Assembly (NCBI GenBank): GCA_937888595.1 | Contig: CALARK010000022.1 | Span: 124,001 to 188,000, forward strand | Length of the DNA: 64,000 nucleotides | Source: an uncultured Sterolibacteriaceae bacterium | GTDB taxonomy: Bacteria; Pseudomonadota; Gammaproteobacteria; Burkholderiales; Rhodocyclaceae | Direction of reading: 5' to 3' | Part shown: positions 15,976 to 25,544 of the stretch, piece by piece | Position numbering within the stretch: position 1 is the first letter of the stretch | How the letters are laid out: every line of letters begins with the position of its first letter | Program-made: the position numbers and the translations under genes | The notes under the pieces: generated by a model | Seen by the model: the letters and a program-made list of their open reading frames with translations, nothing else | Told to the model about the DNA's origin: nothing | Database searches by the model: none

Positions 15976-18900
15976 ATGAGACTCAAGGCAATCGCCGAGG
16001 CATGCCTTTGGCTGCCCGGCTTCGCTCCCGACGAGGATCCGATCGTTACGCTCGGTACAGTCGGAGAGCACAAGGAAACGGGCGCAATCATTCCGTTTCC
16101 GCAAATCAGCGAGACCAAGGCGCAAGCTGCGGTCAAGGCCATCTGGCCGCGCCTTGATGCGTCCGTTCTCGCCGGCCTGTCCGGTGACGTGACGAAGTTC
16201 GAGGCCAATGTTGCCGCCATCCAACTCCTGCGCAAACTGGAGTCGGAGGATCGGCAACCGACCGACGACGAACGGGCCGTTCTCAACCGGTATACCGGCT
16301 GGGGCGGACTGCCAAAGGCGTTCAACACCCAGCAGGCCGACGCGAACTGGCAAGCGCGAGCCGAGCGCCTCGCTGAGCTACTCAAGCCGGCGGAACTCAA
16401 GTCTGCCGAGTTGAGCACGCCGAATGCCCACTACACGTCGCTGGAAGTCATCGAGGCGATGTGGGCGATGGTGGAGCGTCTTGGCTTCAAAGGCGGGCGG
16501 GTTCTGGAACCTGCTGCCGGTGTGGGCTACTTCGTCGGGGCAATGCCAGAGCACCTTGTTCGAGAGAGCGTGGTGACGGCAGTGGAACTCGACGAGTTGT
16601 CGGCCAGGATCAACAAAGCGCTCTATGAGCCCTTCGGCGTCCATGTCTACAACATGGGCTTCGAAGCGATGCACGTGCCGGCCGGGTTCTTCGATCTGGC
16701 CATCTCCAACGTGCCGTTCGGCAACTATCAGGTGCCGGAGCACAGAAACGTACCCTACGCGGCCTTCTCGATCCACAACTACTTCTTCGCGAAAGCGTTG
16801 GAGGCGGTTCGGCCGGGAGGCCTGGTGGTCTTCGTCACGTCCAGTTTCACGATGGATGCGTCGGATCATCGGGTGCGTGCTTACCTGGCATCGCAGGCCG
16901 ATCTGGTGGCTGCAATCCGGCTGCCAAACACGGCCTTCAAGCGCATCGCCAATACGGAGGTGACGACCGACATCGTCATTCTTCAAAAGCCCCTGAACGG
17001 CAAAACCGCGAAGGGTAATGGGTGGCTGGAGTCGGTATTCCTGGACGAGGCGTCCCCGATCTTTGGGGGTTACAAGTCCTACTACAGCCGCGACCACATC
17101 CGTTGCAACCAGTGGTTTGCTGAAAACCCTCAGTGGGTGATCGGCAAGCTGAAGTTGTGCGACAACGGGTATGGGAAGTCCACCGGTTGCGTCTTCGATG
17201 GCGACACCATCGACGCGCTCAAGGAGCGGATCGACTGGCTGCCGGAGGGCATCTACGCCTCGCGAGAGGAAGATGTCGAACGCGCTCACGTCGTGAAGCT
17301 GTCGCTCACCGAGCAGCATCGCCCGGGTTTCCGGGTGATCGATGGCAGGGTGTACGAGATCAACGGTGCGGAAGCAGTGCTATATAAGGCGCCGCAGAAG
17401 ACCTTGGATCGTATCGCCGGCTTGGTGGAAGTCAGGGACGCGGCACGCAAACTCATCAGGGTCCAGGCCGATACAGAGGACGAGTCTCTGTTGGGAAGGT
17501 ACAGAGTCGCTCTCAACGTCGCCTACGATCGCTTTCTTGCCAAGCATGGGTTCATTCATGCTAGGGCAAACCGGCAGGCCTTCAAGGGCGACCCGGACCT
17601 GCCGCTCTTGCTGTCGCTGGAGCGGTGGGACGAAGAATGCGAGACCGCAGAGAAGGCCGACATCTTCCACCGCCGTACGGTAGGGGTGTTCAAGCGCATC
17701 GAGCGGTGCGAAACGCCACAAGAAGCGCTGATCGCCTGCATTGCGGAAACGGGTCGTGTCGTTGAGGGCAGGATTGGTGAGTTGCTCGGAAAACCGGGCT
17801 GCGAAGCCATGAAAGAGCTCGAAACGGCGGGCGCGGTGTTCGTCGATCCTGAGAGTGGCTATTGGGAAACGGCAGATGCCTATCTGTCCGGCAACGTCCG
17901 CCACAAGCTGACGGTTGCCAGAGTGGCAGGGGGGCGGTTCGCCGGTAACGTGAAAGCGTTGGAAGCGGTCATTCCGGCCGATCTGACGCCTCACGAAATC
18001 GGAGCGCGAATCGGGTCCACCTGGATCCCGACGAGCGACTACGAGGCGTTCCTGAACGAAATCCTGGAGGCAGAAGAGAACCGGGTGTCGTTCAGCGCGA
18101 CGGCTGGAGCATGGCATGTGGAACCTGACTGGCGCACCAAGTCGTCGGTGGCGGCGACACAGACGTATGGCACCCAGCGGGCGAACGCTGTCTGGCTATT
18201 CGAGCAGGCGCTCAACCAGACGGTGCCGACGATCTACGACCCGCATCCACAGGATCGCGACAAGCGTGTGGTCAACCAAGTGGAGACCATCGCTGCCCGC
18301 GAGAAACAGCAGCTGCTCAAGGAGAAGTTTGTCGAGTGGCTGTGGACCGATGAAGCGAGGTCGCAGAGACTGGTAAGGCTGTACAACGATCAGTTCAACT
18401 GCGTCGTGCCGCGTCGGTTCGATGGCCGGCATCTGGTGCTGCCTGGATTCTCCCAGGTGTACCGGCTGCATGACCATCAGCTGGATGCCATCTGGCGCAT
18501 CGTGGCCAGTGGCAGAAATACCTTGCTAGGGCACGTGGTTGGGGCCGGAAAGACCCTGACCATGATCTGCGCAGGCATGGAGCTGCGACGTCTCGGGAAG
18601 GCGGGCAAGCCCATGTATGTGGTGCCGAACCACATGCTGGAACAGTTCGCTGCCGAATTCCTGCGGGCCTATCCTGGCGCCAACATCCTGATGGCTGGCA
18701 AGGATGATCTCCAGGGCGACAAACGCAGGGCGCTCATGTCACGGATCGCTACCGGCGACTGGGACGGGGTGCTCATCACGCATGCGTCGTTCGAGCGCCT
18801 CAAGATGAGCGACGAGTTCATGGAGCAGTACATCGAGGACGAAATCGCCGTCATCGAGGACGCAATCCGCGCCGAGAAGCAGGATCGCGGCAACCGCATC

Positions 18901-20895
18901 GTCAAGGAGCTCGCCCGAGCCAAGAAGGCTTGGGAAGCCAAGCTGGCCAAGCTGTCCGGGAGGGAAAAGAAGGACGATCTTCTGACCTTCGAAGATCTTG
19001 GCATCGACTGGCTGTTCATTGACGAGGCGCACCTGTTCAAGAACCTTTGGCGCTTCACCAAGATGACGCGTGTCGCCGGATTGCCCAACAGCAGTTCGGA
19101 ACGGGCATTTGATATGTTCGTCAAGACACGCTACGTCATGGAAAGGCACCGGGGCAGGGCTGGAGTTGTTTTCGCCACGGGAACGCCGGTATCAAACAGC
19201 ATGGCCGAAATGTGGGTCATGCAACGGTACTTGCAGCCCAAGACGCTGGAGGCCAACCAGGTAGGGATGTTCGACACCTGGGCCGGCAACTTCGGCGAGT
19301 CGGTGACGGCGCTTGAGCTGGCTCCGGACGGCAGCGGCTACCGGATGCAAACCCGCTTCGCGCGGTTCGTGAATCTCCCCGAACTGATGTCCATGTTCAG
19401 GGAGGTTGCGGACATTCGTACGGCGGAAATGCTGAAGCTTCCGGTGCCGAATGCCCGCAAGGAGACGGTGACGGCGAAGCCGACAAGCGACCTCAAGGCC
19501 TACGTCCAAACCCTCGTGGAGCGGGCGGAAAAGATCAGGAACGGGCTGGTAGGCCCTTCCGAAGACAATATGCTGGCGGTGACCAACGATGGCCGCAAGG
19601 CTGCGTTGGACATGCGGCTCATCGATCCATTCGCCTGCGACCACGATGGGAGCAAGGTGAACCTGTGTGCTCAAACGGTGCATGGGGTATGGGTCGAGAC
19701 GGCCGGCTTCAAGGGAACGCAGATCGTGTTCTGCGATCTGTCGACGCCCCAGTCCGATGGCCGGTTCAGCGTCTATCAAGACCTGCGCCACAAGCTGGTC
19801 GAGATGGGCGTCCCTGGCGCGGAGATCGCGTTCATTCACGACTTTGACAGCGATTCCGCCAAGGAGGAGCTTTTCAAGGCCGTGCGCGACGGACGCGTCC
19901 GCATCTTGCTGGGTAGTACCGGCAAGATGGGAGTCGGCACGAACGTCCAGACGCGCCTGGTGGCGCTGCATCACCTGGATGCCCCCTGGCGTCCGGCTGA
20001 TGTGGAGCAGCGGGAGGGCCGCATCATTCGGCAGGGCAACCTGAACGAGGAAGTGCGACTCTACCGCTACGTCACCGAAGGGAGCTTCGATGCGTATATC
20101 TGGCAAACCCTGGAGACCAAGGCCCGTTTCATCGCTCAGGTCATGCAGGGGGACACCGGCATGCGCAGCGCCGAGGACGTGGAACTCGCGGCCCTGTCCT
20201 ATGCGGAGGTAAAAGCCTTGGCGTCGGGCAATCCACTTGTACTGGAGAAAGCCGGCGTCGATACCGAGCTTGCCAAGCTGTCGCTGCTCAAATCCCAGTG
20301 GGATCAGCAGCAATGGCGAAACAAGCAAGAGTTGGCCGCGCTACCAAAGCGTATCGAGACGATCCAGCAACGGATCGCCGCAATCGAGGCCGACATCGCG
20401 GTCCGCCAGAACGTGTCCGGCAATCGTTTCGCCATCGAGATCGAGGGCAAGCGGCACACGGACCGGACAGAAGCCGGGAAGGCAATCCTTCATGCAGTGC
20501 ATGGGGTTCGCTACGGCAGTGAGCGGGTCATTGGCCGGCTCGCTGGTTTTCCGATTGTCGTGAAGGCGGCAGAAATCCGGGAATTCGGCAAGCGGCTCTT
20601 TATCCGCGGTGGCATCGACTACGAGGCAGGCCGGGCGGAAACCCCGATCGGCTTCGTCAAGGCGTTGGAGAACACGCTGCACCAGATGGAATTGGTGCTC
20701 GAAGAGGAACGCGAGCACCTGGCCCGGACGGAAAAGCGCATGGCCGACATCCTGATCGAGGTCGCGAAGCCATTCGACAAGGCGGAGCGGCTGACCTGGC
20801 TCCAGCAGCGCCAGCGTGAGATCGATGCAGCACTCGATCTCACAAAGGGCGATCTGGCAGCGGCCGAGGAAGCGGAAGCTTCCGAGGCCGCCTGA
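15976..20895 (+). CDS. DarB-like adenine methylase / SF2 helicase, 1639 aa
   Basis: Residues about 170-260 form an N6-adenine methylase: motif I VLEPAAGVGYF near 176 and catalytic SNVPFGNY near 245. Residues about 840-1400 form a Snf2-type helicase: Walker A GHVVGAGKT near 852, DEAH in FIDEAHLFKN near 1016, motif VI REGRIIRQGN near 1346. The C-terminus is coiled-coil-like. This architecture is that of phage P1 DarB and plasmid homologues, which protect incoming DNA from type I restriction; P1 DarB is larger. It follows leader copy 7 and has its own terminator. A protective role is inferred from family and context. Confidence 0.85.
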   Translation: MRLKAIAEACLWLPGFAPDEDPIVTLGTVGEHKETGAIIPFPQISETKAQAAVKAIWPRLDASVLAGLSGDVTKFEANVAAIQLLRKLESEDRQPTDDERAVLNRYTGWGGLPKAFNTQQADANWQARAERLAELLKPAELKSAELSTPNAHYTSLEVIEAMWAMVERLGFKGGRVLEPAAGVGYFVGAMPEHLVRESVVTAVELDELSARINKALYEPFGVHVYNMGFEAMHVPAGFFDLAISNVPFGNYQVPEHRNVPYAAFSIHNYFFAKALEAVRPGGLVVFVTSSFTMDASDHRVRAYLASQADLVAAIRLPNTAFKRIANTEVTTDIVILQKPLNGKTAKGNGWLESVFLDEASPIFGGYKSYYSRDHIRCNQWFAENPQWVIGKLKLCDNGYGKSTGCVFDGDTIDALKERIDWLPEGIYASREEDVERAHVVKLSLTEQHRPGFRVIDGRVYEINGAEAVLYKAPQKTLDRIAGLVEVRDAARKLIRVQADTEDESLLGRYRVALNVAYDRFLAKHGFIHARANRQAFKGDPDLPLLLSLERWDEECETAEKADIFHRRTVGVFKRIERCETPQEALIACIAETGRVVEGRIGELLGKPGCEAMKELETAGAVFVDPESGYWETADAYLSGNVRHKLTVARVAGGRFAGNVKALEAVIPADLTPHEIGARIGSTWIPTSDYEAFLNEILEAEENRVSFSATAGAWHVEPDWRTKSSVAATQTYGTQRANAVWLFEQALNQTVPTIYDPHPQDRDKRVVNQVETIAAREKQQLLKEKFVEWLWTDEARSQRLVRLYNDQFNCVVPRRFDGRHLVLPGFSQVYRLHDHQLDAIWRIVASGRNTLLGHVVGAGKTLTMICAGMELRRLGKAGKPMYVVPNHMLEQFAAEFLRAYPGANILMAGKDDLQGDKRRALMSRIATGDWDGVLITHASFERLKMSDEFMEQYIEDEIAVIEDAIRAEKQDRGNRIVKELARAKKAWEAKLAKLSGREKKDDLLTFEDLGIDWLFIDEAHLFKNLWRFTKMTRVAGLPNSSSERAFDMFVKTRYVMERHRGRAGVVFATGTPVSNSMAEMWVMQRYLQPKTLEANQVGMFDTWAGNFGESVTALELAPDGSGYRMQTRFARFVNLPELMSMFREVADIRTAEMLKLPVPNARKETVTAKPTSDLKAYVQTLVERAEKIRNGLVGPSEDNMLAVTNDGRKAALDMRLIDPFACDHDGSKVNLCAQTVHGVWVETAGFKGTQIVFCDLSTPQSDGRFSVYQDLRHKLVEMGVPGAEIAFIHDFDSDSAKEELFKAVRDGRVRILLGSTGKMGVGTNVQTRLVALHHLDAPWRPADVEQREGRIIRQGNLNEEVRLYRYVTEGSFDAYIWQTLETKARFIAQVMQGDTGMRSAEDVELAALSYAEVKALASGNPLVLEKAGVDTELAKLSLLKSQWDQQQWRNKQELAALPKRIETIQQRIAAIEADIAVRQNVSGNRFAIEIEGKRHTDRTEAGKAILHAVHGVRYGSERVIGRLAGFPIVVKAAEIREFGKRLFIRGGIDYEAGRAETPIGFVKALENTLHQMELVLEEEREHLARTEKRMADILIEVAKPFDKAERLTWLQQRQREIDAALDLTKGDLAAAEEAEASEAA

Positions 20896-20908
20896 CCGTT
20901 CAGCATTT

Positions 20909-20936
20909 CCCCGCGCCGCGAGGCGCGGGGGCTTTT
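20909..20936 (+). terminator. Rho-independent terminator after methylase-helicase
   Basis: CCCCGCGCC (20909-20917), loop GCGA, GGCGCGGGG (20922-20930), then GCTTTTC. Confidence 0.8.
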
Positions 20937-21134
20937 CTAAGCGCTTTCACATCAAGAGCGTTTGGGAAAGCAGGTTTTTCATCTGTCGGCCTGGCCGACG
21001 GCGGAAGCGGTAGCTGGCCGCTTGAAACAAACAGCATTCAGGAGATGGCTGGATACGCGGCCGTCGATTCATAACCCGCCGGGGTGCTTCTGTCCCGGTG
21101 GGGCAGAGCCTCCGGTCTTCTGCTGGAGGCTCCA
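20931..21134 (+). promoter_or_regulatory. Structured leader, copy 8 (before cytosine methylase)
   Basis: Core at 21006-21037: stem AGCGG (21006-21010)/CCGCT (21018-21022), loop TAGCTGG, then AAACAAACAGCAT (21025-21037). Upstream hairpin AAGCGCT/AGCGTTT, GGAAAGC and a GTCGGCC/GGCCGAC-type hairpin. Downstream GATGGCTG/CGGCCGTC, then CCCGCCGGGG/CCCGGTGGGG and TGCTGGAGGCTCC. Confidence 0.75.
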
Positions 21135-22544
21135 ATGAAATCGTACGAAGTAACGAGAATCGGCCACCATCGCGGGCGTCCGCGGTTGTGGCTCGAAGGC
21201 ATCAAGGCGCTCATGGGAGGCTTTTTTCCCGGAAAGCGATTTGCAGCCAAGAAGGATCTTGAGAAGCAGATGCTGGTGCTTGAATTATCTGAGACAGGCT
21301 GCCGCATCGTCTCCCGCAAGCTGAAAGGCGAGAAGGAAATCCCGGTCATCGACATCAATTCCATGGAGCTGTTGTCGGTGTTCGAGGGCATCGAGGCGGT
21401 CCGCGTGGTCGTACAGCAAGGCAGGATTTTCATCCTGCCCCTGTCCAGCGAGATCGCGGTCAGGGAACGGCTGGACCGCCTCAAGAGCAAGTTGGAGAGC
21501 GGTGAGCCGATTCAGATCGGTTCTCTCTCCCATGGCGGCGGCGTGCTCACGCATGCCCTGCACGCCGGGCTCAAGGATGCCGGCATCGAGTCGAAGCTGG
21601 CGTTTGCCAATGAGATTCGACCGGAATTGCTTGACCAGGCGTCGGAATGCAACGATTCTTGGGACGGCGATACCGTCTCGCTCGCAGCGCCGATGCAGGA
21701 ACTGGCCTTCGATGCCTGGGCCATGAACCATCTGCCCAAGGTCGAGGTGCTGGAGGCTGGCCTTCCTTGTAGCGGAGCGTCGGTGGCCGGCCGCGCCAAG
21801 CGTAATCTGGAACACCCGGAGGCCCATCCCGATGTTGGGCATCTCGTGGTGGCATTCCTTACCATTATCGCCAAGGTACAACCGGCCGTAATCCTGTTGG
21901 AAAACGTCAAGCAGTACCTGACCTCGGCGTCCATGTGCATCCTGCGCAACCAGCTGCGCGACTTCGGGTACGACCTCCATGAGGAAGTGCTACAAGCCGC
22001 GGACTGGAACGCCCTCGAGCATCGGGAGAGGATGTGCATGGTAGCGGTCACGAAGGGACTGTCTTTCGATTTCTCTTCGCTGGTGCGTCCGGAAAGGTCC
22101 GAGCGCCGGATCGGGGATATTCTTGACCCGGTCTCTGCGGATGCTTCGTGCTGGAGCCGGATGCAAGGTCTCAAAGCCAAGCAGGAGCGCGACAAGGCGG
22201 AGGGCAAGGGCTTCGCCATGCAGATCGTGACTGCATTCGACACCAAGTGTCCGACGATCACGAAAGGTTACGCGAAGGTCCGGTCGACCGACCCGAAGCT
22301 CCAGCATCCCAGCAATCCCGACCTGCTCAGGCAGTTCACGCCGGCTGAGCACGCCAGGATCAAGGGCATCCCTGAGCGCCTCGTGTCCGGCCTGTCGGCC
22401 ACGCTGGCGCATGAGCTGCTAGGACAGTCGATCTGCTACGAACCGTTCAGGGCCGTAGGCAGACTGATTGGTGCGGCACTCAAGGCCTGTGGCGCCATTC
22501 ACATACCGCTGCGAAGCCAGATGATCGGTGGATCAGTGGGATAA
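21135..22544 (+). CDS. DNA (cytosine-5) methyltransferase
   Basis: 469 aa. The catalytic PC motif is GLPCSGASVAGRAKR (about residues 210-225), followed by LLENVKQYL (motif VI ENV) near 255 and EHRERMCMVAV (QxRxR-like) near 295. An extra N-terminal segment of about 120 residues precedes the methylase fold, and the FxGxG-like motif I is unusual (IGSLSHGGGVLTHALHAGL). It methylates cytosine C5; as no cognate restriction enzyme is seen, it is probably protective. ATG 21135 follows TGCTGGAGGCTCCA. Confidence 0.85.
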   Translation: MKSYEVTRIGHHRGRPRLWLEGIKALMGGFFPGKRFAAKKDLEKQMLVLELSETGCRIVSRKLKGEKEIPVIDINSMELLSVFEGIEAVRVVVQQGRIFILPLSSEIAVRERLDRLKSKLESGEPIQIGSLSHGGGVLTHALHAGLKDAGIESKLAFANEIRPELLDQASECNDSWDGDTVSLAAPMQELAFDAWAMNHLPKVEVLEAGLPCSGASVAGRAKRNLEHPEAHPDVGHLVVAFLTIIAKVQPAVILLENVKQYLTSASMCILRNQLRDFGYDLHEEVLQAADWNALEHRERMCMVAVTKGLSFDFSSLVRPERSERRIGDILDPVSADASCWSRMQGLKAKQERDKAEGKGFAMQIVTAFDTKCPTITKGYAKVRSTDPKLQHPSNPDLLRQFTPAEHARIKGIPERLVSGLSATLAHELLGQSICYEPFRAVGRLIGAALKACGAIHIPLRSQMIGGSVG

Positions 22545-22548
22545 CGCG

Positions 22549-22582
22549 AACCCCGGTTCCTCTTGCGAGGACCGGGGTTTGT
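22549..22582 (+). terminator. Rho-independent terminator after cytosine methylase
   Basis: AACCCCGGT (22549-22557) pairs with ACCGGGGTT (22571-22579), then TGTCATT. It also separates this block from the minus-strand genes. Confidence 0.75.
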
Positions 22583-22689
22583 CATTTGAAGTCGAGCTTT
22601 CGGTATGTTTTGATGATATTAATCAGCGATGCCGATCACGAATGGCTTCCATAGGCTGCCACCTGCTAGCAGCAGACTCTGGTCGATGG

Positions 22690-23676
22690 TTATTGAGGCT
22701 GGACCTTTTCGTGGGCTACTCTCTCGTTCTCCTCAGCGATCGCGAAGTACTCAGAGTACGTCTCTATCCGAGTAAACTTCTCCAGTGCCTGAATCTCCTC
22801 AGGCGAGTAGCGCATGTGCTGATTCATGAGCGCAAACATTGCGAGCGCGGCAAGAAAGATCGCCGATACAATCATCAGCAAAATACCTCGCAATGAAAAT
22901 GCACGGTCCCAGAAGCCCGCTATTTCCAATGCGGGTGTCCAAGAGTTCGGCGTTGGCAGGAAGCTTAGTGGATAGACTACGCCAACCAAAAATAGGGCTG
23001 CCACCATCATCAATGCCCATGTAATCGCTTTAGACGATTCCGGATTCGACGATATTGTCTCGAGAAAATCTGAGATCGTTCGCATTTGATGCCGAATCTC
23101 AACTTCGAGCGCATCGATCGCTTCGCGCTCTTTCTGAAGTTCTACATGGGAGTGGAGTATTGACGATACCCGCGGTATTTTCTGTGGCATGGGAACAGCG
23201 AATGCTTGCCTAGCCATATCCAAGGAACCCAGCAATCCTGGGGTCCGGAGTCTGTTGCTTCGTTCTGCCTGCAGCCTAGCGGCCTCTTCAATGCGTTGCT
23301 GTTCCGCCTTCGCCTCACGGTCGCGGCGATCCTTGATAGCTTGGAGAGCCTGAATCGCTTCGTCCCGAGCTAGAAAGGGAGGAAAACGCAGTCTCGCATA
23401 GAGTTCATCAGGCGTGAGGTCGCTATCCTTTTCCAAGAGCTCCTCCGCCTCCTCAAGCTGGTGCTGCTTATTCAGACGGACATACCAGCTAAATGCAAGA
23501 TTGTCTGCGCTGTCTGCTAGCCTTGAGGCGGCAGCTTGGAGCGACTTGATTCGAGCAGACTTCTCTCCAAACAAGGCCTGATTGGACAGAATCTTTGTGA
23601 TGATGAACGCACCGAAGATGCCTACGATCGCGGCGGACGATTGCGAAAGCGAGCTGAAAAACCAATTCCAATCCAC
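22690..23676 (-). CDS. Unknown membrane protein with coiled-coil middle, 328 aa
   Basis: One N-terminal hydrophobic segment (SSAAIVGIFGAFIITKIL, about residues 13-30), a long charged helical middle (about 40-205, with EAKAEQQRIEEAARLQAE), then two membrane segments (about 222-245 and 263-288) and a short C-terminal tail. Suggests an inner-membrane protein with a cytoplasmic coiled coil. Base composition is more AT-rich than the block to the left, consistent with cargo. Family not recognised. Confidence 0.65.
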   Translation of the reverse strand: MDWNWFFSSLSQSSAAIVGIFGAFIITKILSNQALFGEKSARIKSLQAAASRLADSADNLAFSWYVRLNKQHQLEEAEELLEKDSDLTPDELYARLRFPPFLARDEAIQALQAIKDRRDREAKAEQQRIEEAARLQAERSNRLRTPGLLGSLDMARQAFAVPMPQKIPRVSSILHSHVELQKEREAIDALEVEIRHQMRTISDFLETISSNPESSKAITWALMMVAALFLVGVVYPLSFLPTPNSWTPALEIAGFWDRAFSLRGILLMIVSAIFLAALAMFALMNQHMRYSPEEIQALEKFTRIETYSEYFAIAEENERVAHEKVQPQ

Positions 23677-23945
23677 AGAAGACGTCTCTTTAGGTTGTTA
23701 TGTCATTAGGCTATCAGATTTGATCCATGATGCTGGGCGCGTACATGGGATAGCGCCCTGCCTGATCGGAACCACCGATCAGCATTAACCATAGTCCGCA
23801 ACTTTCCACAGAAATTGTGGAAAACCTTGTGAGTAGCAAGCTCCAATCTTCGCATTTGCAAGGGCTGGAGGTGGTTTGCCTCAAAAACGAACAAGGTTCG
23901 AATTCCGTCCCTTGTGACCATCTCATCCGATTTGGTCTAGCACCA

Positions 23946-24755
23946 TCACTGAGCTCCATTGCGTTCGCGTTGGCGGAATCGCTTTATGTACGCGTCGTCT
24001 ACCAGATCATCTGGTCCCAGATTCAGGGCACAGTTTGCCAATGATGCTAGCGTTCGGTCGGTGAGCTTGAACCCACTTGGCAGTTGACCGTAGCTCTTCG
24101 TGCTGTTCTCCTCCATAGCGGCAAACAGTGCCTTGAAAAAATCTGCCTTGGACGACCGAGTCGCGGATGTCGCTGCGGCCGTCAAAGGATCCGTCGCCTC
24201 CATAACAGCCTTTTCGGCATCGGAGGCAAGTTCCTGCAAAAAATCGCTCAGGGAGGGCCAATATTTCAGATCAAACTGACCGCGAATGGCGGCTAGCTTT
24301 TCTTGGACGTAGGACTTGAATAGATAATTTTGCCGGGATGACGCTTCGATCACGTTGCAAACGTGGTAGTGGGTGTTGCTACCAAAACCGGATGTGTCAT
24401 GCAGATCGGAGCGCTGCTCCAGCAGCGCCGCTAGTTCGGCCGCTTTCCTTGCGATCTGCTGATTAACGTTTGCCAGGTGACTGCGTGCAACGCGTGCTTC
24501 TTGGATCTTATCCGGATTCCAAAATGCGGCTGTGCTCAATACGAGGCCAAGAAAAACCTGTAGTGCAGGCGGATGCGCGTGGAGCTTGTCGTGCAATTCT
24601 TCATAGGCATCCTGTAACTCGAATCCGCGGGCAAGCAGTCGATCCGCGACGGCGTTCTCACTGGGCCAGATGTGACGCTCGTTGTTGTAGCGCTTCGCCT
24701 CTAGGAGGAGGCTTTCGCAGGCCTGCTGCGGGTTCGTTGGTTGGGATACGCTCAT
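23946..24755 (-). CDS. Unknown soluble protein, 269 aa
   Basis: ATG at 24753-24755 is preferred; an upstream in-frame ATG at 24878 gives a poor-looking N-terminal extension. Mostly helical, beginning MSVSQPTNPQQACESLLLEA. No motif recognised. Same strand as the 328-aa membrane protein but separated by 269 bp, so perhaps two units. Confidence 0.55.
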   Translation of the reverse strand: MSVSQPTNPQQACESLLLEAKRYNNERHIWPSENAVADRLLARGFELQDAYEELHDKLHAHPPALQVFLGLVLSTAAFWNPDKIQEARVARSHLANVNQQIARKAAELAALLEQRSDLHDTSGFGSNTHYHVCNVIEASSRQNYLFKSYVQEKLAAIRGQFDLKYWPSLSDFLQELASDAEKAVMEATDPLTAAATSATRSSKADFFKALFAAMEENSTKSYGQLPSGFKLTDRTLASLANCALNLGPDDLVDDAYIKRFRQRERNGAQ

Positions 24756-24879
24756 GGCAGTCCTTGATGTATTTGACGCTTCACAGCGTATAGGACCATG
24801 GGGAACTTGTCGGTACCTCAGTAATTGTCGCCGAACCTGCGCTGGGGTACTTGACCTGATCACGAAAGTTGTTGCCATG

Positions 24880-25544
24880 CAACCTGTGAGTTGAACGGTG
24901 GGCGACGATCTCCATTACCCTGCATAAGCATCAGCACAAGCGAGCATGCCGCGCGAAGCAGGCATCATTCATGATAAGTCCTATTATCAAGAACACCATT
25001 TTTTTGCGATAACTACGGGTGCCGAAAGACGTCAAGCTAGAAAGTTCGAAAAATCATCGGCTTGCAGAGCTGCGAATTCCGATCCGAAGCCACCGCACAT
25101 TTGGACTGAAAGTCGGCCAGGTGTTCCAATCGAAAGTCGGCCACTCATTCCCATACGAGGCACCAGGCGGTAGCCAGGGCTGGAAGCGCCAAGGTGCCGC
25201 GCCTCCGGCCCCTACGTCTCTGACGCCGCGTCAAGGGTTCGATGCGTCGGACTGCCGTCCGCCCTTGACCACGCTGTTGCCACTGGCGGGAGCCATCAGA
25301 ATAGGTGGCAGGGTTTGCATCGAAGTCAGTAGCTGAGTCATCGGAATCCGCAGTATGGCTACTGACGGTTCTCTAGTGGTGCACTGGATAGCGCAACAAT
25401 GGCCTGATCTGGTCGGGATGTTACTGGCGGTGCTCTGGAAGGCGACTGAGAGCCGCAACTTGGCCGCAGAGCCGATCCGATCAAGTGCACTGGTGGTGCA
25501 TTCGTGAAACGCCATTCGCGAATAGCGAATTGTCTCCAAGGGGC
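24880..25544. other. Gene-poor stretch with possible insertion-sequence end remnant
   Basis: No convincing gene in about 660 bases. Near 25105-25145 the sequence GAAAGTCGGCCA occurs twice, 25-30 bases apart, resembling the repeated terminal motifs of IS21-type elements. No transposase is present. The rest shows nothing I can assign. Confidence 0.3.

Noticed and set aside
24756..24878. N-terminal extension of the 269-aa protein
   Set aside because: Arg/Ser/Thr-rich stretch without protein character; ATG at 24755 is a better start.
25100..25150. Complete IS21-type insertion sequence
   Set aside because: Only two copies of a terminal-like motif are visible; no istA/istB genes.
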